From contig NZ_AP019654.1 of assembly GCF_009938205.1 (NCBI RefSeq), positions 1,364,001 to 1,428,000 on the forward strand: a stretch of DNA of 64,000 nucleotides, read 5' to 3'. How positions within the stretch are numbered: the stretch's first letter is position 1; every line of letters starts with the position of its first letter. The translations under genes and the position numbers were made by a program. Origin of the DNA: Vibrio panuliri. GTDB lineage: Bacteria > Pseudomonadota > Gammaproteobacteria > Enterobacterales > Vibrionaceae. This document shows positions 43,862 to 54,628 of the stretch, one piece after another. Under the pieces are notes generated by a model. The model ran no database searches. It saw only the letters and a list, made by a program, of their open reading frames with translations, and was not told the DNA's origin.

Positions 43862-45130
43862 ATGAGTTCGATGCGACAATTAAAGAAAATAGCGGCCATT
43901 GGCGGCGCAATCTCTCTCGCTTTGTGTTGGCCTTTAGCGGTGGGACAAATTGGTCAAAACGTCATTAAAGATGGTGTCGCCAACCTTAACTCCGATGCAA
44001 TAAAAGCAGAAGTGGTGAGCTATGATCGTGGCTATTTGTCATCAACGGTGACCACACGTTATGTGGTGACTGACCCTGTAATGGCGGAGCAACTCAAGGC
44101 TGATGGTGTTCCCGCTGAGATTATCGTGAATAGTGAACTCAGCCATGGTTTGTTCAGTCTGTCTGCTGATTCTGTTTTGGCGAATTGGTCTGAAATGCCT
44201 TTAACTTTGCATACTGTTACACAGCTAAATGGCAATACAGATTTCGAGTTTAAGCTCGATACATGGCGTCAAAGTACAGAAGGTGAGGGCGGCGCGATGA
44301 TGCTTATCACTCCTTCGACGCTGAAAGGGCATATGACCGTTTTAGGTCAAGTTGACTATCAACTGGATGTGCCTTCGATCGAGGTGGATTTTAACAGCGG
44401 TGAGAAACTGTTGATTGACAAGGTGAGCGGTCAGGGAAGCGGTAAAAAGGTCAACAGTTTCTGGATTGGTGATCAGGTGATGAACATTGATAAGTTCTCG
44501 GTGACTGACCCAGAGCAAGTGACCCTGTTTGGTTTCCAAAATGGTGAGTACCAATACTCAGCGGAATATGCGGAAACGACGCAACGAGTTGCGAGTAAGC
44601 ATAAAATTAGCGTTGGTGAGGTCAAGGTAGAGCAAGAGCATCTTGATAATTTGCAAGTTGATTTTTCATTTGGTGATCTAGATGCGGTAGCCTTTGAGCA
44701 ATTGGTTCAGTTATATCAAAGCTCGCCAATGCTGACAGCGCAAGAGTTGCAGCAGATGATTCCGCATATGGATAATCTATTCTCAAAAGGTTTCTATCTC
44801 GCGAGCGACAATATTACGCTCAATATCGGTCAAGGGGAGTTCTCTTCTCAGTGGAAGCTGGTGGTTCCGCAAGGTACTGACAATGTTTCACAAAATCCGA
44901 TGAAAGTAATGCCAGCTTTACAAGGGCATTTTGATTCGTTTATCTCAAACGACCTTGTTGAGCAATATCCGGCGATTAAGCAAACCATTGATGAAGGTAT
45001 GATCATGGAGTTTGTTAAGCAAACCGATAAAGGTTATCAAGTAAAAGCAGAGATTAAAGAAGGTAATATCGTCTTTGAAGGCGGACAAAAAGTGCCACTA
45101 ATGAGCCTGTTTCTACCTTTTATGATGTAG
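43862..45130 (+). CDS. YdgA-like protein (DUF945)
   Basis: About 422 residues with an N-terminal hydrophobic anchor (IAAIGGAISLALCWPLAVGQ) and a large periplasmic beta-rich domain of the DUF945/YdgA family (GQIGQNVIKDGVANLN, LSHGLFSLSADSV). The function of YdgA is not known. The start is uncertain: ATG 43862 (MSSMRQL), ATG 43871 (MRQL) or GTG 43820 with GAGGGG upstream; the family prefers short N-termini such as MRQLKKI. Confidence 0.82.
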   Translation: MSSMRQLKKIAAIGGAISLALCWPLAVGQIGQNVIKDGVANLNSDAIKAEVVSYDRGYLSSTVTTRYVVTDPVMAEQLKADGVPAEIIVNSELSHGLFSLSADSVLANWSEMPLTLHTVTQLNGNTDFEFKLDTWRQSTEGEGGAMMLITPSTLKGHMTVLGQVDYQLDVPSIEVDFNSGEKLLIDKVSGQGSGKKVNSFWIGDQVMNIDKFSVTDPEQVTLFGFQNGEYQYSAEYAETTQRVASKHKISVGEVKVEQEHLDNLQVDFSFGDLDAVAFEQLVQLYQSSPMLTAQELQQMIPHMDNLFSKGFYLASDNITLNIGQGEFSSQWKLVVPQGTDNVSQNPMKVMPALQGHFDSFISNDLVEQYPAIKQTIDEGMIMEFVKQTDKGYQVKAEIKEGNIVFEGGQKVPLMSLFLPFMM

Positions 45131-45171
45131 CCTAGCGCTTACTCGGTATAAAGAAATTTACACTCCCTATG

Positions 45172-45197
45172 CAAAAGAGGTCTTAAGACCTCTTTTG
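45172..45197 (+). terminator. Rho-independent terminator of the YdgA-like gene
   Basis: The stem CAAAAGAGGTC/GACCTCTTTTG (11 bp, loop TTAA) is followed by a T-rich tract, 42 nt after the stop. Confidence 0.85.
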
Positions 45198-45389
45198 TTG
45201 CTTTTTCTCTCAGATAAAAAGTGGTATTAATGGGGGATACCCAAGTAACTTTAAGATCAACCACTTCCATGGCGTGAGGTTTTATCACGGTGTTGCTATT
45301 TAAAGGAAGGCGGTTAATGCGATATTTCGTGTTTTGAGGTTAATTTGGTATACCAGTCAATATTTATAGCATGAGCAAGGAAAGAAACC

Positions 45390-46472
45390 GTGGACAACGT
45401 TTTTAACTTTAGTGCCGGACCTGCGGCTTTACCAAAAGCGGTAATGGAGCAAGCCCAGTCGGAATTAATTAACTGGAATGGATTAGGTACTTCGGTGATG
45501 GAAGTGAGTCACCGTGGTAAAGAGTTTATTCAAGTGGCTTCAGAAGCTGAGCAAGATCTGCGTGATCTGCTATCCATCCCTGACAATTACAAAGTACTTT
45601 TCTGCCACGGTGGTGCTCGTGCTCAGTTTGCTGCAGTACCAATGAACCTGCTAGGTAGCCACACGAAAGCGAGCTATGTGGATGCGGGTTACTGGGCGGA
45701 AAGCGCAATTGATGAAGCGAAAAAGTACTGCGAAGTGGATGTTTTCGATGCCAAAACAGAAATTGATGGCAAAGTAGCAGTAAAACCTGTCAGCGAATGG
45801 CAGTATGCCGATGATGCGGCGTTTGTTCACTTCTGCCCGAACGAAACCATCGATGGTATCGAAATTGACGGCTTGCCGCAGACAGATAAACCTATTGTCG
45901 CGGATATGTCATCAAACATTTTGTCACGTCAAATCGATGTCTCTAAGTACGGCGTAATTTACGCGGGCGCGCAGAAGAACGTTGGTCCATCAGGTCTGTG
46001 TATTGTTATTGTACGTGACGATCTGTTAGAGCTTGCCAGTGATATTCTACCAAGCTTCCTAAACTACAAAGTGTTAGCAGAAAAAGACTCAATGTTTAAT
46101 ACGCCACCAACATTTGCATGGTACCTATCGGGCCTAGTGTTTAAGTGGTTAAAAGCACAAGGTGGCGTTGCAGCCGTAGAGCAGGTAAACCGCGAAAAAG
46201 CGTCACTGTTGTATAACTACATTGATAGCTCAGATTTTTACCGCAATAACATTCACCCTAATAACCGTTCGCGTATGAATGTGCCATTCCAGTTAGCGAA
46301 ACCTGAATTGGATGAGTTGTTCCTTGAGCAAGCTAAGGCAAGCGGTCTCGTTGCGCTGAAAGGTCACCGCGCAGTTGGCGGTATGCGTGCATCAATTTAC
46401 AACGCAATGCCGTTAGAAGGCGTGCAGGCGTTGGTTGATTTTATGCGTGAGTTCGAAGCGAAAAACGCGTAA
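45390..46472 (+). CDS. serC: Phosphoserine aminotransferase
   Basis: A 360-residue PLP aminotransferase for serine and pyridoxine synthesis (3-phosphohydroxypyruvate plus glutamate to phosphoserine). It shows the SerC start [39 protein letters not shown], and the PLP lysine K196 in [12 protein letters not shown]. Length matches SerC exactly. The start is GTG at 45390 with AAGGAAAG upstream. A strong terminator follows; monocistronic. Confidence 0.97.
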   Translation: MDNVFNFSAGPAALPKAVMEQAQSELINWNGLGTSVMEVSHRGKEFIQVASEAEQDLRDLLSIPDNYKVLFCHGGARAQFAAVPMNLLGSHTKASYVDAGYWAESAIDEAKKYCEVDVFDAKTEIDGKVAVKPVSEWQYADDAAFVHFCPNETIDGIEIDGLPQTDKPIVADMSSNILSRQIDVSKYGVIYAGAQKNVGPSGLCIVIVRDDLLELASDILPSFLNYKVLAEKDSMFNTPPTFAWYLSGLVFKWLKAQGGVAAVEQVNREKASLLYNYIDSSDFYRNNIHPNNRSRMNVPFQLAKPELDELFLEQAKASGLVALKGHRAVGGMRASIYNAMPLEGVQALVDFMREFEAKNA

Positions 46473-46497
46473 TCATAGCGAATTAAACGATCACACA

Positions 46498-46523
46498 AGC
46501 CGGCATTATGCCGGCTTTTTTTG
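46498..46523 (+). terminator. Rho-independent terminator of serC
   Basis: Perfect stem AGCCGGCA/TGCCGGCT with a TTA loop and seven T, 25 nt after the stop. Confidence 0.95.
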
Positions 46524-46723
46524 TCTGTGATGATTTCCAATCGACTACACTTATCCCAACAAACCACCTCGCGTTCAACATCAATACTCCGTCATGTCCA
46601 GCAGGTGAGGTTGTGGTGCAGTAGCTATCAAAAATGGAATATTTGCTTTTGCATTAGGTAGTTGCTGCTTTTTGTTATCGGCGTAAATTGACGCTAAACA
46701 GATAATAAAAATAGGAAATCATC

Positions 46724-47299
46724 ATGAGTGATATTCAGCAAGACTCCCCTAAAGCAGCGGTGCAAACTCTACTTTCAAAAGGTTGGAAATGGTTTGCCAT
46801 TGTGGGAGCGTTAGTCTTCATTGCTGGTTTAGGTGCTTTAAGCCTGCCAGTGGCTGCTGGGGTGACAATCACCACTATCGTCGGCGGTATCTTCTTATTC
46901 AGTGGCTTAGTTCAGGCCTATCACAGCTTCAGTATTCCAACTTGGAAAGACAAACTGTGGTATGTATTCAGCGCGGTACTCTATATTGTCGGCGGCCTGT
47001 TTATTCTCTTTAAACCGTTTGCTGGTTTGATTACCATGACCATGCTTATGGTGGTGGTAATGATGTTTAATGGCGCGACAAGAATGGTCTTTGGTTTGCG
47101 CAGCACGTCGCTACCGGGTAGTGGTTGGGTTATTCTAAGTGGTTTGATTTCACTTCTAATTGGCGGCTATTTCTTTACCTTGCTCGACGACCCAGCATTC
47201 TCGTTATCATTGCTGGGTACCTTTGTGGGTATCTCGCTATTGATTGAAGGGATGAGTTTTATTCTACTTGGCGTTCAAATGCGAAAAGCAGCTAAGTAA
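46724..47299 (+). CDS. HdeD-family membrane protein (DUF308)
   Basis: A 191-residue inner-membrane protein with six hydrophobic helices arranged as three hairpins (VAAGVTITTIVGGIFLFSG; FAGLITMTMLMVV; SGLISLLIGGYF). It belongs to the HdeD/DUF308 group linked to acid resistance in E. coli. ATG with AGGAAATC upstream. Monocistronic with a terminator. The stress role is inferred from family only. Confidence 0.85.
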   Translation: MSDIQQDSPKAAVQTLLSKGWKWFAIVGALVFIAGLGALSLPVAAGVTITTIVGGIFLFSGLVQAYHSFSIPTWKDKLWYVFSAVLYIVGGLFILFKPFAGLITMTMLMVVVMMFNGATRMVFGLRSTSLPGSGWVILSGLISLLIGGYFFTLLDDPAFSLSLLGTFVGISLLIEGMSFILLGVQMRKAAK

Positions 47300-47321
47300 T
47301 TAGACTCTTTTCAGTAAAAAA

Positions 47322-47349
47322 AACAGAGCCGAAAAAGGCTCTGTTTTTG
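47322..47349. terminator. Bidirectional terminator
   Basis: Stem AACAGAGCC/GGCTCTGTT with a GAAAAA loop; A run before and T run after. It serves the HdeD-like gene on the plus strand and may stop the ygiQ transcript on the minus strand. Confidence 0.88.
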
Positions 47350-47430
47350 TTTGAGAAATACGCTTTTACTTGGAGTAGAACCAAGGACACTGATGGGTCT
47401 GACCTTGGTCACCTGCATCAAACGCAGGGA

Positions 47431-49773
47431 TTAACGGCGTTTTGGTTTACGGTTGCCTTGTCCCTGGCTGCTGCCACGATTGCTGGGTTGATTGCGGGAA
47501 TTGCCAGAACCGTTTGATTGCTGTCTATTGCCATTTGCAGGTTGCTCACCACCACGTTGTTTTGGCTTACCGGCTCCAGGTTTGATAAAGCCGCCTTTTG
47601 TACTTGGTTGGCCGCCTTGACGCTTGCCGTTCTCTCCACGCTTACTACCATTTTGGTTACCAAATCCAGGCTGGTTTTTGGTATGTTTGGTCGCAAAGCG
47701 TTGCGAGCCGTGTCGGCCTGATTTACGGCGCTGAGCAGGCGTAAGCACTTCTTGATCTTCCGATGGCACCAAGCAGTTTGGTTTATCACCAATCAGATGT
47801 TTTTTACCCATGTCGAGCAGTGCTTCACGAATCAATGGCCAGTTGGCAGGATCGTGGTAACGCAGCAACGCTTTATGTAGACGACGTTGACGTTCACCCT
47901 TAGCGACAGGGACGACTTCGCGTTGTTTGTACTTCACGCGTTTGAGCGGGTTGGTCTCTGAGTAGTACATCGACGTCGCATTACACATTGGTGATGGATA
48001 GAAGTTCTGTACTTGGTCACACTCAAAGTTGTTTTTCTTAAGCCACAGCGCAAGGTTAAGCATGTCTTCATCTTCGGTGCCAGGGTGGGCCGAGATAAAG
48101 TAAGGGATCAGGTACTGTTTTTTACCCGCTTCAGCGCTGTATTTTTCGAACATTTCTTTGAAGCGGTCATAGGTGCCCATGCCCGGCTTCATCATTAGAT
48201 CCAGCGGACCTTTTTCAGTATGTTCTGGTGCGATTTTGAGGTAACCACCGACGTGGTGAGTCACAAGCTCACGCACGTATTCAGGTGACTCAATCGCTAA
48301 GTCATAACGAACACCAGAGGCGATCATCACTTTCTTCACGCCTTTCACCTGACGTGCTGCACGGTAGAGGTCAATGGTGTGTTTGTGGTCGGTATTGAGT
48401 TTGTTACAGATGCCCGGGAACACACACGAAGGACGACGGCAGTTTGCCTCGGCTTTCGGATCGCTACAGCCTAAGCGGTACATGTTGGCAGTTGGTCCAC
48501 CGAGATCGGAGATAGTTCCGGTAAAGCCCGGTACCTTGTCACGAATCTCTTCCAGTTCAGTCAAGATAGATTCTTGAGAACGGTTTTGAATAATACGACC
48601 TTCATGTTCGGTAATCGAACAGAAAGAACAACCGCCAAAACAGCCACGCATAATGTTGACCGAGGTTTTGATCATATCGTAAGCAGGAATTTTAGCCTTG
48701 CCGTAGCTTGGGTGCGGCACGCGCGCAAAAGGCAGACCAAACACAAAATCCATTTCCTCTGTAGTGAGAGGAATAGGCGGTTGGTTAATCCAAAGCTCAC
48801 GGTCGCCATGACGCTGAATAAGAGCGCGACCCGAATATGGGTTGGTCTCTAAGTGCATGATGCGGCTTGCGTGTGCATACAAGATGCGGTCGTTGTTTAG
48901 CTTTTCAAATGGCGGTAAGCGAACGGCAGATGTCGCTGCGTCATGGCGCGTTGGACGAATGACGATAGGCTGAGCTTGAGCACTGTCATCTGCTTTTGTC
49001 TCACATTGCTCTTCAACCGCGTATGGGTTTGGTGGAACAAACGCTTCTTTACGAGGCTTCTCAATCCGTGAAGAGTCAATCACATTGTAACCCGCAGGCG
49101 CTTCAGCAAGATTAACCGCTGTCCCGCGAATGTTAGTTAGGGTGGCAATATCTTCACCATCCGCTAAACGGTGCGCCAACTCAACCAGTGCACGCTCAGC
49201 GTTACCAAATAGCAGGATGTCTGCTTTGGCATCAAAGAGAACAGAGCGACGAACTTTATCTGACCAGTAATCGTAGTGGGCGAGGCGACGTAGGCTCGCC
49301 TCAATACCGCCAAGCACAATTGGTACGCCTTTGTAGGCTTCACGACAACGTTGCGAGTAGACCAGTGTAGCGCGATCTGGGCGTTTGCCACCTTCATTGT
49401 TTGGTGTGTAAGCATCGTCATGGCGCAATTTGCGGTCAGCCGTATAACGGTTGATCATTGAGTCCATGTTACCCGCAGTGATACCAAAAAATAGGTTTGG
49501 TTTACCCAGTGCCATAAAGGCATCTTTTGTATTCCATTCCGGTTGAGCAATAATACCTACACGAAAACCTTGTGACTCGAGCAGGCGACCAATAATCGCC
49601 ATACCGAAACTTGGGTGATCGACGTAAGCATCACCTGTTACGATGATGATGTCACAACTATCCCATCCGAGGGCATCCATTTCCTTACGGCTAGTCGGTA
49701 AAAAGGGCGCAGTACCAAAGCATTCTGCCCAGTACTTTTTGTGCTCGTGAATTGGAGTGATGTCGTTGTACAT
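47431..49773 (-). CDS. ygiQ: YgiQ-family radical SAM protein
   Basis: A 780-residue radical SAM protein. The N-terminal part (about 1-300) carries YgiQ features ([58 protein letters not shown]). The 4Fe-4S cluster motif C378-x3-C382-x2-C385 is in [19 protein letters not shown]-terminal tail (about 690-780) is low complexity and rich in G, N, Q, R and K, including RKPKRR. The biochemical role of YgiQ is unknown. The tail is probably a disordered, nucleic-acid-binding extension (inference). Confidence 0.93.
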   Translation of the reverse strand: MYNDITPIHEHKKYWAECFGTAPFLPTSRKEMDALGWDSCDIIIVTGDAYVDHPSFGMAIIGRLLESQGFRVGIIAQPEWNTKDAFMALGKPNLFFGITAGNMDSMINRYTADRKLRHDDAYTPNNEGGKRPDRATLVYSQRCREAYKGVPIVLGGIEASLRRLAHYDYWSDKVRRSVLFDAKADILLFGNAERALVELAHRLADGEDIATLTNIRGTAVNLAEAPAGYNVIDSSRIEKPRKEAFVPPNPYAVEEQCETKADDSAQAQPIVIRPTRHDAATSAVRLPPFEKLNNDRILYAHASRIMHLETNPYSGRALIQRHGDRELWINQPPIPLTTEEMDFVFGLPFARVPHPSYGKAKIPAYDMIKTSVNIMRGCFGGCSFCSITEHEGRIIQNRSQESILTELEEIRDKVPGFTGTISDLGGPTANMYRLGCSDPKAEANCRRPSCVFPGICNKLNTDHKHTIDLYRAARQVKGVKKVMIASGVRYDLAIESPEYVRELVTHHVGGYLKIAPEHTEKGPLDLMMKPGMGTYDRFKEMFEKYSAEAGKKQYLIPYFISAHPGTEDEDMLNLALWLKKNNFECDQVQNFYPSPMCNATSMYYSETNPLKRVKYKQREVVPVAKGERQRRLHKALLRYHDPANWPLIREALLDMGKKHLIGDKPNCLVPSEDQEVLTPAQRRKSGRHGSQRFATKHTKNQPGFGNQNGSKRGENGKRQGGQPSTKGGFIKPGAGKPKQRGGEQPANGNRQQSNGSGNSRNQPSNRGSSQGQGNRKPKRR

Positions 49774-50028
49774 ATTTTGCTCTTAGATTCAGTGAGCGCG
49801 AATTATAGCGGCTTATCCCTTTTCTATCTATAGTTGCCAAGCGGTTATTTTGCCATCCTATCAATAGTTATACATAGACGAAATCCCTTATGGATACTGG
49901 GCTTGGCGCGTCTCAGTTGTGAGTGGTTAGCGTTTAACTCGCCGCGGACAGGCACGTGAATAAGATAGCGAAAATGCACCAGTTTGGTATCATCCGTGTC
50001 AGTTCTTAATCCCGTTAGTAATATCAAT

Positions 50029-50709
50029 ATGATTCAAAACCTATTAGCCACGTTTGCACCTATGTTGTTGGGTGCTCAGATTATTTTGACACTTGTATTA
50101 GTCAAAGGTGAGATTTGTCCAGGACAACGCGGGCGAGTACACAAGTTACTGCCGACTTTGGCGGTATTATGGCTGGCGGTAGCATCAATAAAAATCCAAG
50201 CGTTTATGGTATCCGCTGCACTGATGTACTTTTTCTCACAGGTTCAAACAAAGAAAACCCGTGAGCAAGGCCCGCTTTGGGTGATCTACTTAGCGAACGG
50301 TTTGGCGCTGGCTTATGTTGCCATTGCGATTGGCGAGCAAAGCTCTTTGGCTGCTGGCGCGAATGTGTTTATGCAGATTATTTTGCTCGGTGCCTGTTTT
50401 GCGCAGTTATTGCTGGTGGTGGCGCGCTCACGCCTGCAAGCCTTCCAACGTATTTTGCCTGTGACTGGCGTAGTTGCGGCAATGTTAACCAGCGTAACGC
50501 TACTCATGAAAGTGTATGGTTTGCCTGAAGCGCAGTTGGAAACGTTGCTTGTTCCACTGTTTACCACGCTAGGAGTGATGATTGTTGGTGTGGTGGTTTG
50601 GTGCTGGCATATGTTTAGAAGTAAAGCGGCAAGCAAGCTGCAAATGGCAATTGCATTATTGCTACTACTGGCTGCTGCTGTCGCGGGCCAGCCAATTTTT
50701 GCACTGTAG
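50029..50709 (+). CDS. Polytopic membrane protein of unknown family
   Basis: About 226 residues with six to seven hydrophobic helices (LLGAQIILTLVLVKG, LAVLWLAVASIK, FMVSAALMYFF, NGLALAYVAIAIG, FMQIILLGACFAQLLLVV, VTGVVAAMLTSVTLL, LGVMIVGVVVWCW, LQMAIALLLLLAAAVA). I do not recognise the family. The ATG at 50029 is chosen because the frame beyond it reaches only a TTG at 49984. No ribosome site stands out. Confidence 0.65.
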   Translation: MIQNLLATFAPMLLGAQIILTLVLVKGEICPGQRGRVHKLLPTLAVLWLAVASIKIQAFMVSAALMYFFSQVQTKKTREQGPLWVIYLANGLALAYVAIAIGEQSSLAAGANVFMQIILLGACFAQLLLVVARSRLQAFQRILPVTGVVAAMLTSVTLLMKVYGLPEAQLETLLVPLFTTLGVMIVGVVVWCWHMFRSKAASKLQMAIALLLLLAAAVAGQPIFAL

Positions 50710-50826
50710 ATTTGCAGACCCACGCGAAGGCGTAACTTGACGATATTCACTATTTAGATCTTCTTCACTGTAAATTCGGTTAATGAGAGCTAGGCTTAAC
50801 GTATACCGAAAATAAGGAGTGGCGAT

Positions 50827-51027
50827 ATGGATCTGAGCAATGTTACAAGCCTAGACAGCATCATTCTTCTAGGTATCGTCAACGAAAAACTGCGCCTTGA
50901 ATGCGACAGTTTTGACGAGCTGGTCAGTATGTATGAAATGGATGTAGAACAGGTGGTCGGCAAACTTGATGTGCTGGGTTACCAATACGACCCCTTAACC
51001 AACCAGTTCAAAGCGTATCCTCGTTAG
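50827..51027 (+). CDS. DUF4250 protein
   Basis: A 66-residue protein matching the DUF4250 pattern: LDSIILLGIVNEKLRLEC, FDELVSMYEMDVEQVVGKL, GYQYDPLTNQF. It looks like a small helix-turn-helix-type domain. AAGGAG lies seven bases upstream of ATG. A terminator follows. Function unknown. Confidence 0.85.
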   Translation: MDLSNVTSLDSIILLGIVNEKLRLECDSFDELVSMYEMDVEQVVGKLDVLGYQYDPLTNQFKAYPR

Positions 51028-51051
51028 TGGATGCAGTAGTTCCAAGATTGT

Positions 51052-51084
51052 AAGCCCTATCCAACTGAGATAGGGCTTTTCTTT
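51052..51084 (+). terminator. Rho-independent terminator of the DUF4250 gene
   Basis: Perfect 10-bp stem AAGCCCTATC/GATAGGGCTT with a 7-nt loop and TTCTTT tract. It sits in the convergent gap with metR and overlaps its stop region. Confidence 0.88.
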
Positions 51085-51994
51085 AGGCGAGTTTAATTCC
51101 TTCCAAATTGCTTTTGCACTGCTGCTTGGCGGTAGTGAAAAACGCTTGCAGATAGCGTTTGTCCTTTTCAGAGCTTCGCGTCGCGGCAAATAGCCTGCGC
51201 CATAGACCTTCCCCAAGCGGCACACTGGCGATCAAACCTTGGCGTGAGAATTCACTAATAGCCCAATTAGGCAGCGCAGCAACACCTAAACCTGCGGAAA
51301 CCATCTGCACCAGCATCAAAGTGTTGTCGCATTGTTTCCACTTAGCCGGTTCGACACCAGCAGGTTGAAGGAAATGCTTTATGACGTCGAGACGCTGTTT
51401 TTGCACCGGATATGAGATCAGCGTTTGATCGGCGATGTCTTGTGGTTCAACGGCTGATTTGGCAGCAAGTGGGTGGTTGATTGCGGTGATCAGGCGCATT
51501 TCAAAATCAAATAGGGGTTCAAAATGCACTTCCGAGCGAGGTTGAATATCGGAAGTAATCACTAAGTCCAGCTCTCCACTTAGTAGCGCTGGTAGCGGTT
51601 CAAATCCAAAGCCTGACGAAAAGTCGAGTGTGACGCTGGGCCAAGTAATTTGGTATTCCTTAAGTGCCGGCATCAACCATTGAAAACATGAGTGACATTC
51701 AATAGCCATATGTAGACGCCCATTGACATCTTCTTTCAAGCTTGCCAGTTCATTTTCTGCTTTGGCAAGTTTTGGCAGCACCTCGTCAGCAACGCGCAGC
51801 AAAATTTCCCCTTCAGAGGTGAACTTTACCGGTCGTGTTTTACGCAGGAACAGTTGTCCACCCAAACGAGATTCAAGATCTTTAATTTGGTGCGATAGTG
51901 CAGATTGAGTGAGATGCAGGGCTGTCGCCGTTGCGGTAAGTGATCCCGTATCTCGAAGTGAAACCAATGTGCGCAGATGTTTCAGCTCTATCAT
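51083..51994 (-). CDS. metR: LysR-family activator of methionine genes, MetR
   Basis: A 303-residue LysR regulator. The N-terminal domain (IELKHLRTLVSLRDTGSLTA, LTQSALSHQIKDLE) and segments such as LFLRKTRPVKFT and ECHSCFQWLMPALKEYQ match MetR, which activates metE with homocysteine as co-inducer. It is divergent from metE with a 257-bp gap, the arrangement known from enteric bacteria and Vibrio. Sequences close to TGAA-N5-TTCA occur in that gap at about 51993, 52025 and 52172, each with one mismatch. Confidence 0.94.
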   Translation of the reverse strand: MIELKHLRTLVSLRDTGSLTATATALHLTQSALSHQIKDLESRLGGQLFLRKTRPVKFTSEGEILLRVADEVLPKLAKAENELASLKEDVNGRLHMAIECHSCFQWLMPALKEYQITWPSVTLDFSSGFGFEPLPALLSGELDLVITSDIQPRSEVHFEPLFDFEMRLITAINHPLAAKSAVEPQDIADQTLISYPVQKQRLDVIKHFLQPAGVEPAKWKQCDNTLMLVQMVSAGLGVAALPNWAISEFSRQGLIASVPLGEGLWRRLFAATRSSEKDKRYLQAFFTTAKQQCKSNLEGIKLA

Positions 51995-52060
51995 GAGTTC
52001 CTTTCAACTTTTACTTTCTTCCATGAATGTAATTAACCTACCGCCAATTACTGCAAAAGT

Positions 52061-52076
52061 AAACGTCTAGACGTCT
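52061..52076 (+). promoter_or_regulatory. Tandem Met boxes (MetJ operator)
   Basis: Two adjacent 8-bp units, AAACGTCT and AGACGTCT, match the MetJ consensus AGACGTCT at 7 of 8 or better (first) and exactly (second). They lie between metR and metE and would allow repression by MetJ and S-adenosylmethionine. MetJ itself is not in this window. Confidence 0.85.
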
Positions 52077-52251
52077 AAATTCACGAGAGGCATATCATCC
52101 CCTTTGCCGATAAATCGGGTGAACATGAATTTTTCTAATATGCAACTTGAGTAATTGGACGTTGTTCATGATGCTGATTCACGAGATATTTTAGCCATCC
52201 AGACATCTTAACTGGCAACGAACATAAATTTTCAGCACAGGGACTATTAAA

Positions 52252-54543
52252 ATGACAACAACGACGACACATATTCTTGGCTATCCACGTATTGGTGAAA
52301 AACGCGAGCTTAAATTTGCATTAGAAAAGTACTGGCGAGGCGAAATTGACCAAAAAGCACTGCAACAATTGGGCTCTGATCTGCGAGCGAAAAACTGGCA
52401 AACCCAACAAGAAGCTGGACTAGATTTTGTCTCTGTGGGTGATTTTGCATGGTACGACCATGTACTAACGACGACATTGCTGCTAGGGCATGTGCCAAAG
52501 CGCCATCGAAAGGGGTTCCCTGACCTAGATACCTTGTTCCGCGTTGGACGCGGTCAATCACAAGCTAATTGTGGTTGTGCTGGCAGTGCAGCGTCTGACA
52601 TGACCAAGTGGTTCAATACTAACTATCACTATATTGTGCCTGAGTTCAGTAAAGACGACACATTTGAAGTGAGCTGGCCACAACTGTTTGAAGAGGTGAA
52701 TCAAGCAGTTAAGGCTGGTCACAAGGTTAAGCCCGTTCTGCTTGGCCCGCTTAGTTACTTATATCTGGGTAAAGAAGTGGAGGAGGGATTTGATCGCTTG
52801 TCATTACTTCCGCGTTTGTTAACGGCTTATCAAGCGATTCTGGCAAAGTTAGCAAAGCAGGGTGTTGAGTGGGTTCAAATCGATGAACCAATTCTTGGGC
52901 TTGAGTTAGAAAAGCGTTGGGCAGACTCGTTCAAGCTTGCTTATCAAGTGCTTCGTAGTGATGTAAAAGTGCTACTGACTACCTACTTTGATTCTGTTGA
53001 AGATACGCTTGAGCGCATTGTTGAGCTTAACGTTGACGGCTTACATGTTGACCTCTCTGCGGCACCAGAGCAACTAGATGCGGTACTGGCTAAACTACCT
53101 AAAGACTGGGTATTGTCAGCGGGTGTGGTTAACGGACGCAATGTGTGGCGTGCGGACTTATCGAAGCAATTAGCGCTGTTAGAACCAGTTAAAGCCAAAC
53201 TCGGGGATAAGTTATGGGTGGCAAGCTCTTGTTCGCTTCTACATAGCCCGGTGGACTTAGACCTAGAACCGGCATTGAGTGAAGAAGTGAGAAGTTGGTT
53301 TGCTTTTGCCAAGCAGAAAGTGACAGAGGTTGCGCTGTTGGGTAAAGCGCTTGATGGTGACCAAGCCGCTATCTTAGCTTGTGATACCTATAGTGCTCCA
53401 ATTCAAGCGCGTAAGAGCGCCAGTCATGTAAACAAACCCCAAGTGCAACAGCGCCTAAGTGGGATCACTAAAGCACTGGCAGAGCGAAGTGCACCTTATC
53501 CAGAACGCGCCGCCCACCAAGCTGAAGTGTTGGGTCTACCGTTACTGCCAACAACGACCATCGGCTCGTTCCCACAGACGAGTGAAATTCGACTTCAGCG
53601 CAGCGCATTTCGTGCAGGCAAGCTAAGTGAAGCTGAGTATGAAACAGCGTTGAAAGGTCATATTGAAGACGCCGTTCGTCGCCAAGAAGCGCTTGACCTC
53701 GATGTTCTTGTCCATGGTGAAGCTGAGCGTAACGACATGGTGGAGTACTTTGCTGAGAACCTTGCAGGTTTCCAAACAACCAAGTTTGGTTGGGTACAAA
53801 GTTATGGCTCACGCTGCGTGAAACCTGCGATTGTTGTTGCGGATATTGAACGCGAAAAACCGATGACAGTGGAATGGTCTACGTTTGCTCAATCACTAAC
53901 AAGTAAGCAAATGAAAGGCATGCTGACAGGCCCAGTGACGATTCTATGCTGGACATTCCCTCGTGAAGATATCACTCGTAAGGAAATCGCCAATCAGTTG
54001 GCTTTGGCACTGCGTGATGAGGTGTCTGACTTGCAAGATGCGGGTATCAACATTATCCAAATTGATGAGCCTGCTATTCGAGAAGGGTTACCACTTAAAA
54101 AGCGCGACCACAAAGCGTATTTAGAGTGGGCGGTCGATGCATTTAAAGTGTCAGCAGCCAGCGCCAAGCCAGAAACACAGATCCACACGCATATGTGTTA
54201 CTCCGAATTCAATGAGATCATTGAGTCAGTTGCAGCGTTAGATGCTGATGTGATCACCATTGAGACATCACGTTCAAACATGGAGCTACTTAAAGCGTTT
54301 GAAGAGTTTAACTATCCGAATGAAATTGGCCCTGGTGTATACGATATCCATTCACCAAATATTCCAACTCAAGAATGGATTGAAGGCTTGCTAAACACTG
54401 CAGCGAAAAAGATTCCTGCTGAGCGCCTATGGGTAAACCCTGATTGTGGTCTTAAAACCCGTAACTGGGCAGAGACAGAAGCATCATTGGCAAACATGGT
54501 CTTAGCGGCGAAGAAATTACGTAAAGAGTTTGCTGATGCTTAG
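52252..54543 (+). CDS. metE: Cobalamin-independent methionine synthase
   Basis: A 763-residue enzyme that transfers a methyl group from methyltetrahydrofolate-triglutamate to homocysteine. The N-terminal barrel begins [20 protein letters not shown]; the C-terminal barrel has [30 protein letters not shown], and the zinc ligands in HTHMCYSEF and NPDCGLKTR. Length is standard. It is controlled by the divergent MetR and the Met boxes upstream. A terminator follows. Confidence 0.97.
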   Translation: MTTTTTHILGYPRIGEKRELKFALEKYWRGEIDQKALQQLGSDLRAKNWQTQQEAGLDFVSVGDFAWYDHVLTTTLLLGHVPKRHRKGFPDLDTLFRVGRGQSQANCGCAGSAASDMTKWFNTNYHYIVPEFSKDDTFEVSWPQLFEEVNQAVKAGHKVKPVLLGPLSYLYLGKEVEEGFDRLSLLPRLLTAYQAILAKLAKQGVEWVQIDEPILGLELEKRWADSFKLAYQVLRSDVKVLLTTYFDSVEDTLERIVELNVDGLHVDLSAAPEQLDAVLAKLPKDWVLSAGVVNGRNVWRADLSKQLALLEPVKAKLGDKLWVASSCSLLHSPVDLDLEPALSEEVRSWFAFAKQKVTEVALLGKALDGDQAAILACDTYSAPIQARKSASHVNKPQVQQRLSGITKALAERSAPYPERAAHQAEVLGLPLLPTTTIGSFPQTSEIRLQRSAFRAGKLSEAEYETALKGHIEDAVRRQEALDLDVLVHGEAERNDMVEYFAENLAGFQTTKFGWVQSYGSRCVKPAIVVADIEREKPMTVEWSTFAQSLTSKQMKGMLTGPVTILCWTFPREDITRKEIANQLALALRDEVSDLQDAGINIIQIDEPAIREGLPLKKRDHKAYLEWAVDAFKVSAASAKPETQIHTHMCYSEFNEIIESVAALDADVITIETSRSNMELLKAFEEFNYPNEIGPGVYDIHSPNIPTQEWIEGLLNTAAKKIPAERLWVNPDCGLKTRNWAETEASLANMVLAAKKLRKEFADA

Positions 54544-54575
54544 GCACGAATAACACGTAAGTTGGCTTAAACTAA

Positions 54576-54619
54576 AAATCCCCTACCTGATGTCAGATAG
54601 GGGATTTGTTATTTTATTT
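54576..54619 (+). terminator. Rho-independent terminator of metE
   Basis: A 10-bp stem AAATCCCCTA/TAGGGGATTT with a 12-nt loop is followed by a T-rich tract, 33 nt after the stop. It is convergent with the YbjL-like gene. Confidence 0.9.
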
Positions 54620-54628
54620 AATAAGTCT

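Noticed and set aside
47418..47792. 124-codon minus-strand ORF in the ygiQ tail
   Set aside because: It is a different frame of the low-complexity C-terminal tail of YgiQ, kept open by biased codons; no ribosome site or independent features.
52172..52184. Firm MetR operator
   Set aside because: The best match (TGAT-N5-TTCA) has one mismatch and two other sites score equally, so I only mention them under metR.
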